Positions 43,418-52,908 of a DNA stretch of 53,176 nucleotides are shown piece after piece. The position numbers were made by a program, and so were the translations under genes. Numbering within the stretch: position 1 is the first letter of the stretch; each line of letters begins with the position of its first letter. Under the pieces are notes generated by a model. The model saw nothing but the letters and a program-made list of their open reading frames with translations. It did no database searches and was not told the origin of the DNA. Source of the stretch: Pseudomonadota bacterium. GTDB lineage: Bacteria; Pseudomonadota; Alphaproteobacteria; Acetobacterales; Acetobacteraceae. The stretch is from positions 1 through 53,176 of the forward strand of contig JAJZFA010000049.1 in assembly GCA_021805565.1 (NCBI GenBank), written 5' to 3'.

Positions 43418-45220
43418 ATGCCGCGTCCCGCCCCAACCGTTCCCAGTTTCTATTCGCCGCACCCGGCGAGCGGACTGGGCCTGCCGGCGCCCGCGGTTCC
43501 GTCGCGTAAGCGCCGGGTCTTTTTCAGGCTGCTGCGGTGGGGTTTCATCGCATCGGCCTGGCTGACGCTGGCGGCGGCAGCGATGGTGCTATGGTATGCC
43601 CGCGACCTGCCGCGGCCGGAAACCGCCCTGGATGCCGTCCGGCGGCCCAGCCTGACGCTTCAAGACCGGTCGGGCCATATCGTCGCCACGTTCGGCGATC
43701 TGGTCGGCGAACCGTTGCGGCTGAAGGAATTTTCGCCCGTTCTGCCCATGGCAGTCGTGGCGGTGGAGGATAGGCGGTTCTGGCATCACGGGGGCCTCGA
43801 CCCCATAGGATTGCTGCGCGCGGCTTGGGTAAACATAACGTCCGGCCGTGTGGTGCAGGGCGGGTCCACGCTGACACAGCAAGTGGCGAAAACCCTGTTC
43901 CTGACCAATGCCCGCACCACCAAGCGCAAGGTGCAGGAACTACTGCTGACGCTGTGGCTGGAACGCCATTTCAGCAAGGCGGAGATCCTCGAGATTTACC
44001 TCAACCGGGTGTACCTCGGATCCGGCGCATGGGGCATGGATGCGGCGGCGAAGACGTATTTCGGCGTGTCGGTCCGGCGGGTGACGCTGGCGCAGGCGGC
44101 GGTGCTGGCCGGATTGCCGCGCGCACCGTCGCGGTTCAATCCGCGTGCCAATCCGGACGCGGCCCTGGCGCGGGCGAAGGATGTTCTGGCGGCGATGGTA
44201 ACTGCCGGGGCGATCGGTGCCGAGGAAGCTCAACAGGCGGCCGCGCAAATCGTGTTTCCGCCCAGTCCGGCCGCTCCCGGATGGTTCGCCGATTGGGTGG
44301 CGGAGCAGTCGGGGGCGGTGCTGGCGCCCGATGCCGACGCGGTGCTGCGAACCACGCTGGATAACCGCGACCAGGCGGTAGCGGAGAACCGGATGGCCGC
44401 GCTGCTAAATGGTCCAGGTGCGGCGGCGCAGGTAAGCGAGGGGGCAATCGTCATCCTTGACGCCGCGACGGGGGCGGTGCGGGCAATGGTCGGCGGCCGG
44501 AATTTTGGTGCCAGTCCGTTCAACCGGGCGGTCCTGGCGCGTCGCCAGCCCGGATCGGCGTTCAAACCGTTCGTGTGGCTGACTGCGCTGGAAGCGGGCA
44601 TGACGCCGGACGATACGGTTTTGGATGGGCCGATCCGCATTGGCCCCTGGAGCCCGGCCGATTCCAACCATCGCTACCTTGGCAAAATTACCTTGGAAGT
44701 GGCGTTGGCGCAGTCGGTAAACACGGCGGCCGTGCGGATTTTGCTTCATTCGGGGGGCGCCAGGGCCGTCGCTGCGACGGCAGCCCGTTTAGGCATCGCG
44801 GATCGATTGCCGATGGATGCGTCGTTGGCATTGGGCACCGGGGAGGTCGGTCTGCTGGAATTGACCGCCGCTTATGCGCCGTTCTTCAACGGCGGCTACC
44901 GGGTGGTCCCTTACGGACTCGATCGGATGCCGCACCGGCCGGAGCCGGTCATCGACCCCGCCGTGGCCAGGATGATGGCGCGAATGCTGGGGGCTGTCGT
45001 CAGCGACGGCACCGGGCGCGCGGCGGCGGTGCCAGGACGCGTTGTGGCCGGCAAGACGGGAACAACACAGAATTCGAAAGATGCCTGGTTCATCGGAGCG
45101 GTGAACGGGACATTGATCGGCATCTGGCTGGGCAACGACGATAACCAGCCGATGAAAGGCGTTATGGGCGGCGGTTTGCCTGCGCATTTGTTCCACGATA
45201 TCGCCATGAGCGTTGAATAG
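43418..45220 (+). CDS. Bifunctional penicillin-binding protein, class A
   Basis: A 600-residue peptidoglycan synthase. A basic N-terminal region with one membrane segment (about 41-60) leads to the GT51 glycosyltransferase domain: EDRRFWHHGG with catalytic Glu117, GGSTLTQQVAKTLFL, RKVQELLLTLWLE and KAEILEIYLNRVYLGSG. The transpeptidase part has SAFK with Ser380, SVN (433-435) and KTGT (546-549). At 600 residues it is shorter than PBP1A and closer to PBP1C/2D-type enzymes. It has no close operon partner. Confidence 0.93.
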   Translation: MPRPAPTVPSFYSPHPASGLGLPAPAVPSRKRRVFFRLLRWGFIASAWLTLAAAAMVLWYARDLPRPETALDAVRRPSLTLQDRSGHIVATFGDLVGEPLRLKEFSPVLPMAVVAVEDRRFWHHGGLDPIGLLRAAWVNITSGRVVQGGSTLTQQVAKTLFLTNARTTKRKVQELLLTLWLERHFSKAEILEIYLNRVYLGSGAWGMDAAAKTYFGVSVRRVTLAQAAVLAGLPRAPSRFNPRANPDAALARAKDVLAAMVTAGAIGAEEAQQAAAQIVFPPSPAAPGWFADWVAEQSGAVLAPDADAVLRTTLDNRDQAVAENRMAALLNGPGAAAQVSEGAIVILDAATGAVRAMVGGRNFGASPFNRAVLARRQPGSAFKPFVWLTALEAGMTPDDTVLDGPIRIGPWSPADSNHRYLGKITLEVALAQSVNTAAVRILLHSGGARAVAATAARLGIADRLPMDASLALGTGEVGLLELTAAYAPFFNGGYRVVPYGLDRMPHRPEPVIDPAVARMMARMLGAVVSDGTGRAAAVPGRVVAGKTGTTQNSKDAWFIGAVNGTLIGIWLGNDDNQPMKGVMGGGLPAHLFHDIAMSVE

Positions 45221-45394
45221 CTCCGTGGAATTGTGTCGGAAATATTTACAAATCCATTTCACGTCATTGTGATCGTCTCTTTTATCACATTAATATTGTT
45301 ACCAAATTATTTCTGGCATGCGGCATGCATCAATGATTTCTAAGCCTGCCTGGGGAAGCAGGCGATACCGGGGTAAATGGGGAGCAGGGGGCCG

Positions 45395-45586
45395 ATGGGG
45401 ACTGAAAATCGACCACTCCGGCGGTGGATGCTCCTTGGCATACCGGCATTGATCGGGTCAGCGATATATCTGCTGCACATAATGCCTGGAGGCATTCTGA
45501 CCGTCCTCACCGTGTGGATCATGGGATCTTTCCCGGTCGGGCTACTGATCGGCAACTGTATCCTCAGTGAGCCACCCCCAAAATGA
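45395..45586 (+). CDS. Small two-segment membrane protein
   Basis: A 63-residue ORF with two hydrophobic segments (about 10-27 and 30-54, ending SFPVGLLIGNCILSEPPPK). A GGGAGCAGGGGG ribosome-binding site is directly in front of the ATG at 45395; an earlier ATG at 45377 is less likely. The A/T-rich DNA upstream (45245-45320) and the small hairpin GCCTGC...GCAGGC (45344-45363) suit a promoter and leader. No function is known. Confidence 0.55.
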   Translation: MGTENRPLRRWMLLGIPALIGSAIYLLHIMPGGILTVLTVWIMGSFPVGLLIGNCILSEPPPK

Positions 45587-45725
45587 TATCCGCTCCGCGG
45601 TGCTTTAACAGATTCCCATCGGCACGAGAGACGACGACGTTATCGTAGCATGGCGTCATGCAGCATTGGCAAAGCCGCCTTGCAGCAGCCTGGTAAACGT
45701 GTTCCCCCAAGGGTCGGGCGAGAAG

Positions 45726-46631
45726 CTACGATGGAGGCGATGCCGACGGACGGTTCTCGTTTGGGTCGTGGCCTGCCTGCCTCAAAACTACGTCGTTGAC
45801 GCCATTGGACGCCTCGGTGGCGACGATGATCGCGACATCGCCCCAATACCGGTTCAGCGAGCCGGCCGGAATTTCATTCAACTGTACAACACGGCCGCGT
45901 TCGCCGCCGCCGGCCGCGGCAACGATCCACTGAATTTCGACCCGCTCCTTTCCGCCAGGGACTGGAACGACCTTTACCTGGCCTTGCACAGTGAAATCCG
46001 CTCCCGTGGGCGTGGTCAGCACCACCGGTCCCAACAACGCAAGCCTGGCGCGCATCTGAAGCGTTAGCGCCGCGTCGCCATCGCCGGGCGCGCCGGTGAC
46101 ATCCGATACCAGCACCTTGGCAGGCCGGTTATAAAGACTGCCAGGATCGGCTTTGTCGTGCACCACCCGGATACTGGTCAACACCGCACCGATTCGCGGC
46201 CCGGCCTCGATCGCCACTTGCTTCAGCAGTGTTGGATCTGCGTTCGCCCATGCCTGAAGCGGGATTTTCTCGCCTTGTGCGGTGCCTTGTTCCTTGCCCT
46301 GAGGGTCCTGCACACTGAACACCGGTGTCACCGAACCGCCATTTTGTTCCGATCGGGTGATCACGCGCCATTCGTATTTGTGCGGTGCCCGCACAATGGC
46401 CGGCACGTCCACGGCCTGCAACGACTGGGCGATCTGTTCCGCCAGTTCCTGGTTCGCGGCATCGGGCAGCAACGTGTCGGTTCCTGGCGGTATGGCCAGC
46501 ACAGGTGTCAGCGGCTGCGCCAGTCGCCGGGCGGTGGCCCCGGGATTGCCGATGAATGGTTCCGGAAGGTCGCCGCATGCGGCGAGAAATAGACATAGTA
46601 ACAGGGTCAGGCGGGCAACACAGACGATCAT
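45726..46631 (-). CDS. Hypothetical lipoprotein
   Basis: A 301-residue lipoprotein read from MIVCVARLTL: hydrophobic segment followed by the lipobox LAAC, with the lipidated Cys at about residue 19. The mature part is Pro/Ala-rich with no recognised domain; it includes LTPVLAIPPGTDTLL and RYWGDVAIIVATEAS. The frame is also open from a GTG at 46709 overlapping the PgeF stop (GTGA), which would add 26 residues in front of the signal. The lipobox spacing favours the shorter form. It is co-oriented with pgeF, so a cell-envelope role is plausible. Confidence 0.75.
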   Translation of the reverse strand: MIVCVARLTLLLCLFLAACGDLPEPFIGNPGATARRLAQPLTPVLAIPPGTDTLLPDAANQELAEQIAQSLQAVDVPAIVRAPHKYEWRVITRSEQNGGSVTPVFSVQDPQGKEQGTAQGEKIPLQAWANADPTLLKQVAIEAGPRIGAVLTSIRVVHDKADPGSLYNRPAKVLVSDVTGAPGDGDAALTLQMRARLALLGPVVLTTPTGADFTVQGQVKVVPVPGGKERVEIQWIVAAAGGGERGRVVQLNEIPAGSLNRYWGDVAIIVATEASNGVNDVVLRQAGHDPNENRPSASPPS

Positions 46632-46705
46632 GCGGCTGTTTGAAGCAGATGCCAGGGGGCGCTGGAAGAGTCTTTCGCACCGCACTGGCATGGCGCCGGA
46701 TGGTT

Positions 46706-47485
46706 TCACGCCGGACGAATCACCGATATCTGGTGTCCGATCGGCCCGGCATTCCGCAGTGTCCGGCGGCGATGGCTGAAGAAGCTATCCTCTCCGGCCA
46801 GTGTGTCGAAGCCGGTCACGATGACGTGGCCCACACCCGCCACTGCAAGGCGCTCGGCACAATAACCGGCAAGGTCGAATTGCCAGCGCCCGTCGCGCTG
46901 ACCGGGTGCAAAAAATCGCGAACCGGCATCGTCCCGCCCCAGCACTGCATCCCTCAGGTCGGGTCCGACCTCATACGACGCCTGACCGATACATGGTCCG
47001 ACCGCCGCGGCGATATCGCCCACGGCCACCCCGAGGGCGGTCATGGCATCGATCGTCGCCTCCAACACCCCCGCGACGGCGCCGCGCCATCCGGCGTGGG
47101 CGGCGCCGACGATCCGGCCGCTTGCATCCGAAAACAGCACCGGGGCGCAGTCGGCGGTGACGATCCCCAGCGCCAGGCCAGGCAGACTGGTCACCATGGC
47201 GTCCGCCTGCCGGCCCTGGCCCGGCGCCCACGGTTCGGTCACGGTCACGACCCTGGTGCTGTGCACCTGGGTTAGGCCCAACAACCGATCCGGACCGGTA
47301 TCCAGCGACCGGGCAACGCGGCCGCGGTTTTCCAGGACGGCGGCCGGATCGTCCGGGCTTGACAGGCTGCAATTCAAGCTGCTGAACGGGCCGGTGGACA
47401 CACCGCCCCGGCGGGTGAAGAACCCGTGCGGCGCCGGCATCGTGTCCGCGGTGAGCGATTCCGCCATCTGGGTGGTCTCCGCCAA
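46706..47485 (-). CDS. pgeF: Peptidoglycan editing factor PgeF (laccase-fold)
   Basis: A 259-residue YfiH/DUF152 copper-oxidase-fold protein. Signature residues are GLTQVHSTRVV, ADCAPVLFSD, AAHAGWRGAVAGV, GPCIGQASYEVG and the C-terminal DSFFSHRR. The His and Cys residues build the metal-binding active site. PgeF removes misplaced L-Ser-containing muropeptide precursors in E. coli; other members act on purine nucleosides. It ends within 4 bases of the lipoprotein frame. Confidence 0.92.
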   Translation of the reverse strand: MAETTQMAESLTADTMPAPHGFFTRRGGVSTGPFSSLNCSLSSPDDPAAVLENRGRVARSLDTGPDRLLGLTQVHSTRVVTVTEPWAPGQGRQADAMVTSLPGLALGIVTADCAPVLFSDASGRIVGAAHAGWRGAVAGVLEATIDAMTALGVAVGDIAAAVGPCIGQASYEVGPDLRDAVLGRDDAGSRFFAPGQRDGRWQFDLAGYCAERLAVAGVGHVIVTGFDTLAGEDSFFSHRRRTLRNAGPIGHQISVIRPA

Positions 47486-47571
47486 AAATTCGGTGCGTGC
47501 GGTGTGCGCATTGTGCAGCTACCGGTCAACCGGTGTTACGCTGCGTGCGCCAGCAAACCGGGAGAAACGCG

Positions 47572-48456
47572 ATGATCGGAATCGACTGGGGCACCACACG
47601 CTTTCGTGCATTCCGCATCGGCCGCGACGGCGCGATCCGCGACCGGCGGGCCGGCCCCAAGGGCATCCTGAACGTGCCTGACGGACGCTTCGGCGAAACG
47701 CTGCGCGACGAAATCGGGCCTTGGCTGGCCGCGGGGGAAGATAAGGTCATTCTGTCTGGCATGATCGGCAGCCGCCAGGGTTGGTTGGAGGCGCCTTATC
47801 TGCCATGCCCCGCCGGCCCGTCCGAACTGGCCGGGGCGCTGATCGATATCGGCTTCGACTGGGCTCGCGTGAAGCTGGTACCGGGACTGTCAGGCACAGA
47901 TCCATCCGGCGTGAGCGAGGTCATGCGTGGCGAGGAAACGCAGGTTCTGGGCGTTCCGGCGCTGCTGCGCGATGGCGGGATTGCTTGCCTGCCGGGCACC
48001 CACTCCAAATGGGTGCGAATTAAGGACGGCCGCATCGTGGGATTCACGACGCACATGACCGGCGAAGCATTCGGCGCCTTGCGTGGCTATACCATCCTCG
48101 GCCGCACGATGCGCGACGGCCCCGCCGACGGCCCGGTCTTCGATGCGGGTGTTGCCCGTTCGGCCGATCCGGGGGGATTGCTGCACCATGTATTCGGCGT
48201 CCGCGCCCAAGCCCTGTCGGGACGGCTGACCGAGACCGATGCGCCGGCCTATCTGTCCGGCATCCTGATCGGACACGAGGTACGGGCGGCCCTGGCGCAG
48301 GCGGCGGGATCGGTGGTGCAGGTGATCGGCGCCCCAGAGTTGACGGCGCTGTATGCCGCCGCCATCGCGGCATGCGGCGGGTATGCGGAACGCCACGACG
48401 GCGAGGCCGCCGCCCGCGGCCTGGCCTTGATCGCGGAGCAGGCACAATGGAACTGA
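47572..48456 (+). CDS. dgoK: 2-dehydro-3-deoxygalactonokinase
   Basis: A 294-residue sugar kinase phosphorylating 2-keto-3-deoxygalactonate at O6. Family marks are the N-terminal MIGIDWGTTRFRAF (phosphate-binding), SGMIGSRQGWLEAPY, VPGL, MRGEETQVLG and PGTHSKWV. It begins after GGGAGAAACGCG. The gene overlaps dgoA by 10 bases. Galactonate dehydratase and transporter genes are not in the window. Confidence 0.93.
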   Translation: MIGIDWGTTRFRAFRIGRDGAIRDRRAGPKGILNVPDGRFGETLRDEIGPWLAAGEDKVILSGMIGSRQGWLEAPYLPCPAGPSELAGALIDIGFDWARVKLVPGLSGTDPSGVSEVMRGEETQVLGVPALLRDGGIACLPGTHSKWVRIKDGRIVGFTTHMTGEAFGALRGYTILGRTMRDGPADGPVFDAGVARSADPGGLLHHVFGVRAQALSGRLTETDAPAYLSGILIGHEVRAALAQAAGSVVQVIGAPELTALYAAAIAACGGYAERHDGEAAARGLALIAEQAQWN

Positions 48457-49067
48457 GCCGTTTTCTGGCGCGCTGTCCCATGGTCGCTATTCTGCGCGGC
48501 ATCCGGCCGGAGGAGGCGGTACCCGTCACTGCCGCGCTGGAGGCGGCCGGGTTCGCGATTGTCGAGGTGCCGCTGAATTCACCCGATCCGCTGATCAGTG
48601 TCGCTGCCCTGGCACGAGAATTCGGTGGCCGGATGCTGATCGGCGCGGGAACGGTCATGACCGGGGCACAGGTGTCGGATATCGCCGCCGCCGGGGGCCG
48701 GTTGATCGTAACCCCGCACGCGTATGCAGCCGTGGTCCGTACCGCGAAACGGCTGGGTTTGCTGGCGGTGCCCGGCTTCTTCACCCCAGCCGAGGCGTTC
48801 GCCATGCTTGCGGCTGGCGCCGACGCGCTGAAGCTGTTTCCGGCCGAGGGCGCCAGCCCGGCCATGCTACGTGCGATGCGGGCAGTGCTGCCCGCCGGGG
48901 CGATGGTCCTGCCGGTGGGCGGTATCGATGCATCTAACATGCGGGCATGGCGTTCGGCCGGGGCCGACGGGTTCGGGATTGGGTCCGCAGTGTATAAACC
49001 GGGCGATACGGCGGCTCAGGCCGGTGCTAAGGGTTCGGCACTGATCGCAGCGTATGCGGCCGGGTGA
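48447..49067 (+). CDS. dgoA: 2-dehydro-3-deoxy-6-phosphogalactonate aldolase
   Basis: A 206-residue class I aldolase of the KDPG/KDPGal family, splitting the phosphorylated sugar acid to pyruvate and glyceraldehyde-3-phosphate. Glu40 in IVEVPLNSPDP is the catalytic acid and Lys129 in ALKLFPAE is the Schiff-base Lys. The LNSP motif suits galactonate rather than gluconate. Its ATG lies within the dgoK end, so the two are coupled. Confidence 0.93.
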   Translation: MELSRFLARCPMVAILRGIRPEEAVPVTAALEAAGFAIVEVPLNSPDPLISVAALAREFGGRMLIGAGTVMTGAQVSDIAAAGGRLIVTPHAYAAVVRTAKRLGLLAVPGFFTPAEAFAMLAAGADALKLFPAEGASPAMLRAMRAVLPAGAMVLPVGGIDASNMRAWRSAGADGFGIGSAVYKPGDTAAQAGAKGSALIAAYAAG

Positions 49068-49613
49068 CGGACAGGGCGCATACCGCCAGCAACCGCCTCA
49101 AGTTCGACGCCATGACAGCCTGTAACACGCTGGTTGCCACGACCCCCAAGCTGTCCGCGGCCACGATTGTCCGCGCGTTATAGAACTGCCCGAACCCATC
49201 GTCGGCGACCGGTTTGGCGTCTGCGGCGCGCTGCTGGGCGGCGGTGCCGCCGGATGCTGCTCGCAAGGCGGAAGGGAATCATCGATGCTATGGACGGATC
49301 CAGGCCGCTGATCCCCCAAGGCGATACTATGATTTTGGGTTGAAAGGCGGCATCGTCACGGGCCGCGATGCAGAGCGAAAAATTTCATGCGCCGTTGCTT
49401 TTTGGTCTCGCTTGAACCCAGCGGAGCCAGGATTGGGCCGGGAGCGACTATCCCGGCAATCGTGGCGCTCGCGCACTTGGAACCGCTATCGGATTGCCAA
49501 CCTTCTTGACTCGCGGGAAGCCGGTGCGTAGAAACCGCGTCTTCCGCCAAGCTGCCTCAGGGATTCAACTCCCTGGAACGCATTGGCTTCTTAACGTTGT
49601 GATCGAAGAACGC
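49068..49613. other. Gap of 546 bases between dgoA and rpsT
   Basis: A minus-strand frame at about 49080-49266 reads FYNARTIVAADSLGVVATSV, a hydrophobic piece that may be the remnant of a membrane protein; I cannot assign it. The second half carries the candidate rpsT promoter and leader. Confidence 0.4.
49506..49534 (+). promoter_or_regulatory. Candidate rpsT promoter
   Basis: TTGACT (49506-49511) and TAGAAA (49529-49534) are separated by 17 bases, about 80 bases before the rpsT start. The -10 match is moderate. Confidence 0.4.
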
Positions 49614-49883
49614 ATGGCCAACACAGCATCCGCGCGTAAGCGCATTCGCCAGACCGTAACCCGCACCGCGCGCAACCAAGCGCGTAAGTCCCGTATGCGT
49701 ACCTTCATTAAGAAGGTGGAAGCCGCGATCGCCGGCGGTGACAAAACCGCGGCGGCGGTGGCCCTGCATGACGCTCAGCCGGAGATGCAGCGGGCTTCGG
49801 GGAAGGGCGTGATTCATGCCAATACCGTGGCACGTAAATTGTCCCGGCTATCTGCCCGGATTAAGTCGCTACCGGTGGGATGA
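49614..49883 (+). CDS. rpsT: 30S ribosomal protein S20
   Basis: An 89-residue S20, a basic helical-bundle protein binding 16S rRNA near its 5' domain. The N-terminus [20 protein letters not shown] and the end [18 protein letters not shown] match the family closely, with typical length of 85-90. The ATG at 49614 follows GAAGAACGC. The rpsT-dnaA order is seen in many alphaproteobacteria. A hairpin follows immediately. Confidence 0.97.
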   Translation: MANTASARKRIRQTVTRTARNQARKSRMRTFIKKVEAAIAGGDKTAAAVALHDAQPEMQRASGKGVIHANTVARKLSRLSARIKSLPVG

Positions 49884-49895
49884 TCGTGTACGTTG

Positions 49896-49915
49896 GCCGG
49901 TCTTGTTAGACCGGC
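49896..49915 (+). terminator. rpsT terminator-like hairpin
   Basis: GCCGGTC (49896-49902), loop TTGTTA, GACCGGC (49909-49915): a perfect 7-bp stem 12 bases after the rpsT stop, without a clear T-tract. Confidence 0.6.
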
Positions 49916-50292
49916 TGCCCATAATCGGTTGCAGCCATTCCTGAAAGTGTATTCTAAATAGTGTTCCAGTATTAAATGTATTGGGATTTTGTTTTAGTCT
50001 GATGCTTTGTGTGTAGGTTTGTGCTGCGATGATCGGTAGTGTAGCCGTGTAATGTTCTTTCGTTTATTGATTTTGGGTCATCCAGGCCTAAATTTTTTAT
50101 TGCCTCCATCCTGAACCCTGACATACTTGGGTCTGCAAGCCCGATACAGCGATAGCGGAAATTCAATCATCGTTCGCGATGGGGGGGTATCTGCATTCGG
50201 GGGGCTAAGATGGGGCGGGGCATGGCCGCGAACGGTCAGCCGGACGACGATATGAACCTAGCGACGCTACGCCAATGCGGGGGAACTCTGGG
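49916..50292. other. A/T-rich dnaA upstream gap
   Basis: Roughly 49940-50115 is strongly A/T-rich (for example TTTTGTTTTAGT, CTAAATTTTTTATTG), unlike the flanks. I see no clear consensus DnaA boxes (TTATNCACA) in it, so it is not called as an origin. It should hold the dnaA promoter. Confidence 0.5.
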
Positions 50293-51753
50293 ATGGCCAC
50301 GACTGAGCCTGAGATCGTGGAAATGCCGGATCTGGCAGGACAATGGACCCGCATCAAGGGGCGCTTACAAGCCGATGTGGGGGAAGTCGAATATCGCACA
50401 TGGCTCCGTCAAATAACTTTGGCCGATCTGGATGGCGATGAGATCACCGTGACTTTGCCGACTCGGTTCCTGCGCGATTGGGTTTCGTCGCGTTATGGCG
50501 ACCGGCTTCGTGCGATGTGGCAGTCTGAAAACCCGTCCATCCGCCGGGTCGATATCCGCGTCGGCGCTGGGCTTCCGCGCCAGACGCCTTTAATGACGGA
50601 AACTCCTTTCGTTCCGTCTCATCCAGTGGAAGACCTCAGGCGTGAGCCACCCGTACCTGCTCGTCCTGTCGTGGGAGTTGCCACCCCAGCTTGGCAGGAC
50701 GATCGCAGCGAACCGCGATCCGACCTCGCGGCGCCGCTCGATGCCCGTTTCACGTTCGAGGGTTTTGTGGTTGGTAAACCAAACGAATTTGCGTATGCCT
50801 GCGCGCGACGCGTGGCCGAACGTCCGTCCAGTCCTGGTTTCAACCCGCTGTTCCTGTACGGCGGCGTCGGATTGGGTAAAACTCATCTGATGCATTCGAT
50901 CGCGTGGGAGCTGACGGATCGGACCAATAATCCGGTCTCAGTCGCCTATATGTCGGCCGAGAAATTCATGTACCGCTTCATTGCGGCGATCCGCAGTCAA
51001 TCGACCATGGAATTCAAGGAAAATCTCCGCAGCGTCGATGTTTTGATGATCGACGATCTTCAATTTCTGATTGGTAAAGATAATACACAAGAGGAATTTT
51101 TCCATACATTTAATTATTTGGTCGAGCAGGGTAAGCAAATTGTCGTTTCGGCCGATAAGTCGCCGTCGGACCTTAACGGGTTGGAGCAGCGGCTGCGCAC
51201 ACGGCTTGGCTGCGGCATGGTCGCTGACCTGCATTCCACGACCTATGAGCTGCGGATTTCAATCCTGGAAGCAAAGGCGGCGCGAGCCGGCGTCGATGTG
51301 CCGGCAAAGGTGCTGGAGTTCCTGGCCCACAAGATCACCTCCAACGTCCGGGAACTTGAAGGGGCGCTGAACCGGCTGGTTGCGCATGCCAATCTTTTCG
51401 GGCGGCCGGTTACGCTGGAAACAACGCATGAAGTGCTTCACGACATTCTAAAAGCGCACGACCGGCGCGTCACGATCGAAGAAATCCAGAAGAAGGTCGC
51501 GGAACATTACAGTATCCGGCTGACCGACATGTCGTCCGCTCGACGAGCCCGCGCGGTTGCCCGTCCGCGCCAGGTTGCGATGTATCTCGCCAAGCAATTA
51601 ACCAGCCGAAGTCTTCCAGAAATTGGCCGCAAATTCGGTAACCGCGACCATACGACCGTGATGCACGCGGTTTCCCGTGTCACTGAATTAATGGAACGCG
51701 ATGGGACGTTCGCCGAGGATGTCGAATTGCTCCGCCGACTGATGGAGTCTTAG
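50293..51753 (+). CDS. dnaA: Chromosomal replication initiator DnaA
   Basis: A 486-residue initiator with all four domains. Domain I (about 10-85) starts WTRIKGRLQADVGEVEYRTWL. A Pro-rich domain II linker spans about 100-150. The AAA+ domain III has Walker A GGVGLGKTH, Walker B VDVLMIDDLQFL and sensor regions (VVSADKSPSDL). Domain IV ends with the DnaA-box-binding helix EIGRKFGNRDHTTVMHAV. Start ATG at 50293 follows a G-rich stretch; an upstream ATG at 50275 would add six residues. Confidence 0.97.
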   Translation: MATTEPEIVEMPDLAGQWTRIKGRLQADVGEVEYRTWLRQITLADLDGDEITVTLPTRFLRDWVSSRYGDRLRAMWQSENPSIRRVDIRVGAGLPRQTPLMTETPFVPSHPVEDLRREPPVPARPVVGVATPAWQDDRSEPRSDLAAPLDARFTFEGFVVGKPNEFAYACARRVAERPSSPGFNPLFLYGGVGLGKTHLMHSIAWELTDRTNNPVSVAYMSAEKFMYRFIAAIRSQSTMEFKENLRSVDVLMIDDLQFLIGKDNTQEEFFHTFNYLVEQGKQIVVSADKSPSDLNGLEQRLRTRLGCGMVADLHSTTYELRISILEAKAARAGVDVPAKVLEFLAHKITSNVRELEGALNRLVAHANLFGRPVTLETTHEVLHDILKAHDRRVTIEEIQKKVAEHYSIRLTDMSSARRARAVARPRQVAMYLAKQLTSRSLPEIGRKFGNRDHTTVMHAVSRVTELMERDGTFAEDVELLRRLMES

Positions 51754-51762
51754 CGTCCCATT

Positions 51763-51779
51763 CGGTTCAGGTCGAACCG
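51763..51779 (+). terminator. Hairpin after dnaA
   Basis: CGGTTC (51763-51768), loop AGGTC, GAACCG (51774-51779), ten bases after the dnaA stop codon. No T-tract follows; it is a modest candidate terminator. Confidence 0.45.
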
Positions 51780-51832
51780 GAACCAGTTTGCCTCAGCTCG
51801 GCCTTGCGCATTTTCGGGTTCTGGGCAGGCGG

Positions 51833-52084
51833 TCAGCGGATCGCCCAGAAGATTTCCTCAGCAGCGATGATTTCGGGTCCCGGATCGATTGAGAATTTGG
51901 CCGGGCCGAGCGGTTCTGACGCGACCCATCGTTCCTTCCAGAGCGACCAATAGAGTGTGAACTCGCTTGCAATAATGACCCCCTGAGGGAGATTTTTCGC
52001 GTCCAATCGCTGGAACGTGTCAACAACTTTGATACACCTGGGTTTGGAATTTAAGCTCGTTTGTTGATCGTCGCTTGAGTGGTT
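51833..52084 (-). pseudogene. C-terminal remnant of an unknown protein
   Basis: A minus-strand frame of about 83 codons without a clear start reads CIKVVDTFQRLDAKNLP, QGVIIASEFTLYWSLWKERW and ends EEIFWAIR at TGA 51833-51835. It has good codon character and hydrophobic alternation, but its 5' part is cut off close to the IS3-type element. No family is recognised. Confidence 0.35.
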
Positions 52085-52305
52085 TCACGATTGGCAGGTT
52101 CACTGGCGCCATCGTTTTGTGCCTGGCTTTTCAAGGATCGAACCGTTTTCATGCGTGGGTCCGCGTGGCGTTACGTAACGGATCGCAATAGAGCCAGATG
52201 ATGAGGCGTAGAGCAAATGGCGGCGGACAGTGTCGATACCGGTCACGGTGCCGGAACGGCGGAAGGCAGCCGGCGGTTCGATGACCGCGGAGATCGGGTC
52301 ATCGT

Positions 52306-52908
52306 TCAGGCGGTGTGTTTCGGCGTGGGCGGGTTGATCCATGCGGTGGTCGGTTTAGCGGGCGGAACTGGCGGTTTTTTCGCGAAGCGTCGCGGGTTTT
52401 GGCGAAATGCCTGGTCAAGGGTGACCTGACGGGCCGCGTGAACGGCATCGATCTGGCTGTAACGCGCCTGGTCCGGGGTCATAAGACCGATCCCGGCGTG
52501 GTGATGATCCTTGTGGTACCAACCGAAGAACGCACGGCAGAAGCTTCTGGCGTCCTCGATGCAGCCGAAGCGTTTGGGAAAGCGTGGCTGGTATTTCAGC
52601 GTTTTGAAGTGGCTTTCGGAGAAAGGATTATCGTTTGAGGTGTGCGGCCGGTTGTGCGAACGGGTGATGCCGAGGTCCGCCAGCAAGAACGCGGTGGCCT
52701 TCGCCTTCATCGGCGCGCCGCGATCGGCGTGGAGCGTGAGCTGACCGGGCGGCACATTGTGTTTCGTGATCGCATCGTCGGACAGCGGCTGGAACAAAGT
52801 GGCTGTTTCCGCGTCGGTGACGCGCCAGCCCACCACACGGCGGCTGAAGATGTCGAGGATGACATAGAGATAGAAGTAACTCCACTTCGCCGGCCCCATC
52901 AGTTTGGT
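52306..52908 (-). pseudogene. IS3-family transposase, 5' part cut off by an IS5-type element
   Basis: The minus strand encodes the C-terminal rve/DDE domain of an IS3-type OrfB. It opens with TKLMGPAKWSYFYLYVILD (first Asp in LDIFSRRVVGW), then LHADRGAPM (second Asp) and NDNPFSESHFKTLK (Glu), ending at TGA 52306. OrfB normally continues upstream of TKLMGPAKW with WSWDI and its helix-turn-helix part. Here the sequence changes abruptly at about 52908 into another element, so the gene is interrupted. It is unlikely to move by itself. Confidence 0.85.

Noticed and set aside
49916-50292. oriC call
   Set aside because: A/T-richness and dnaA adjacency alone are not enough; no consensus DnaA boxes were seen.
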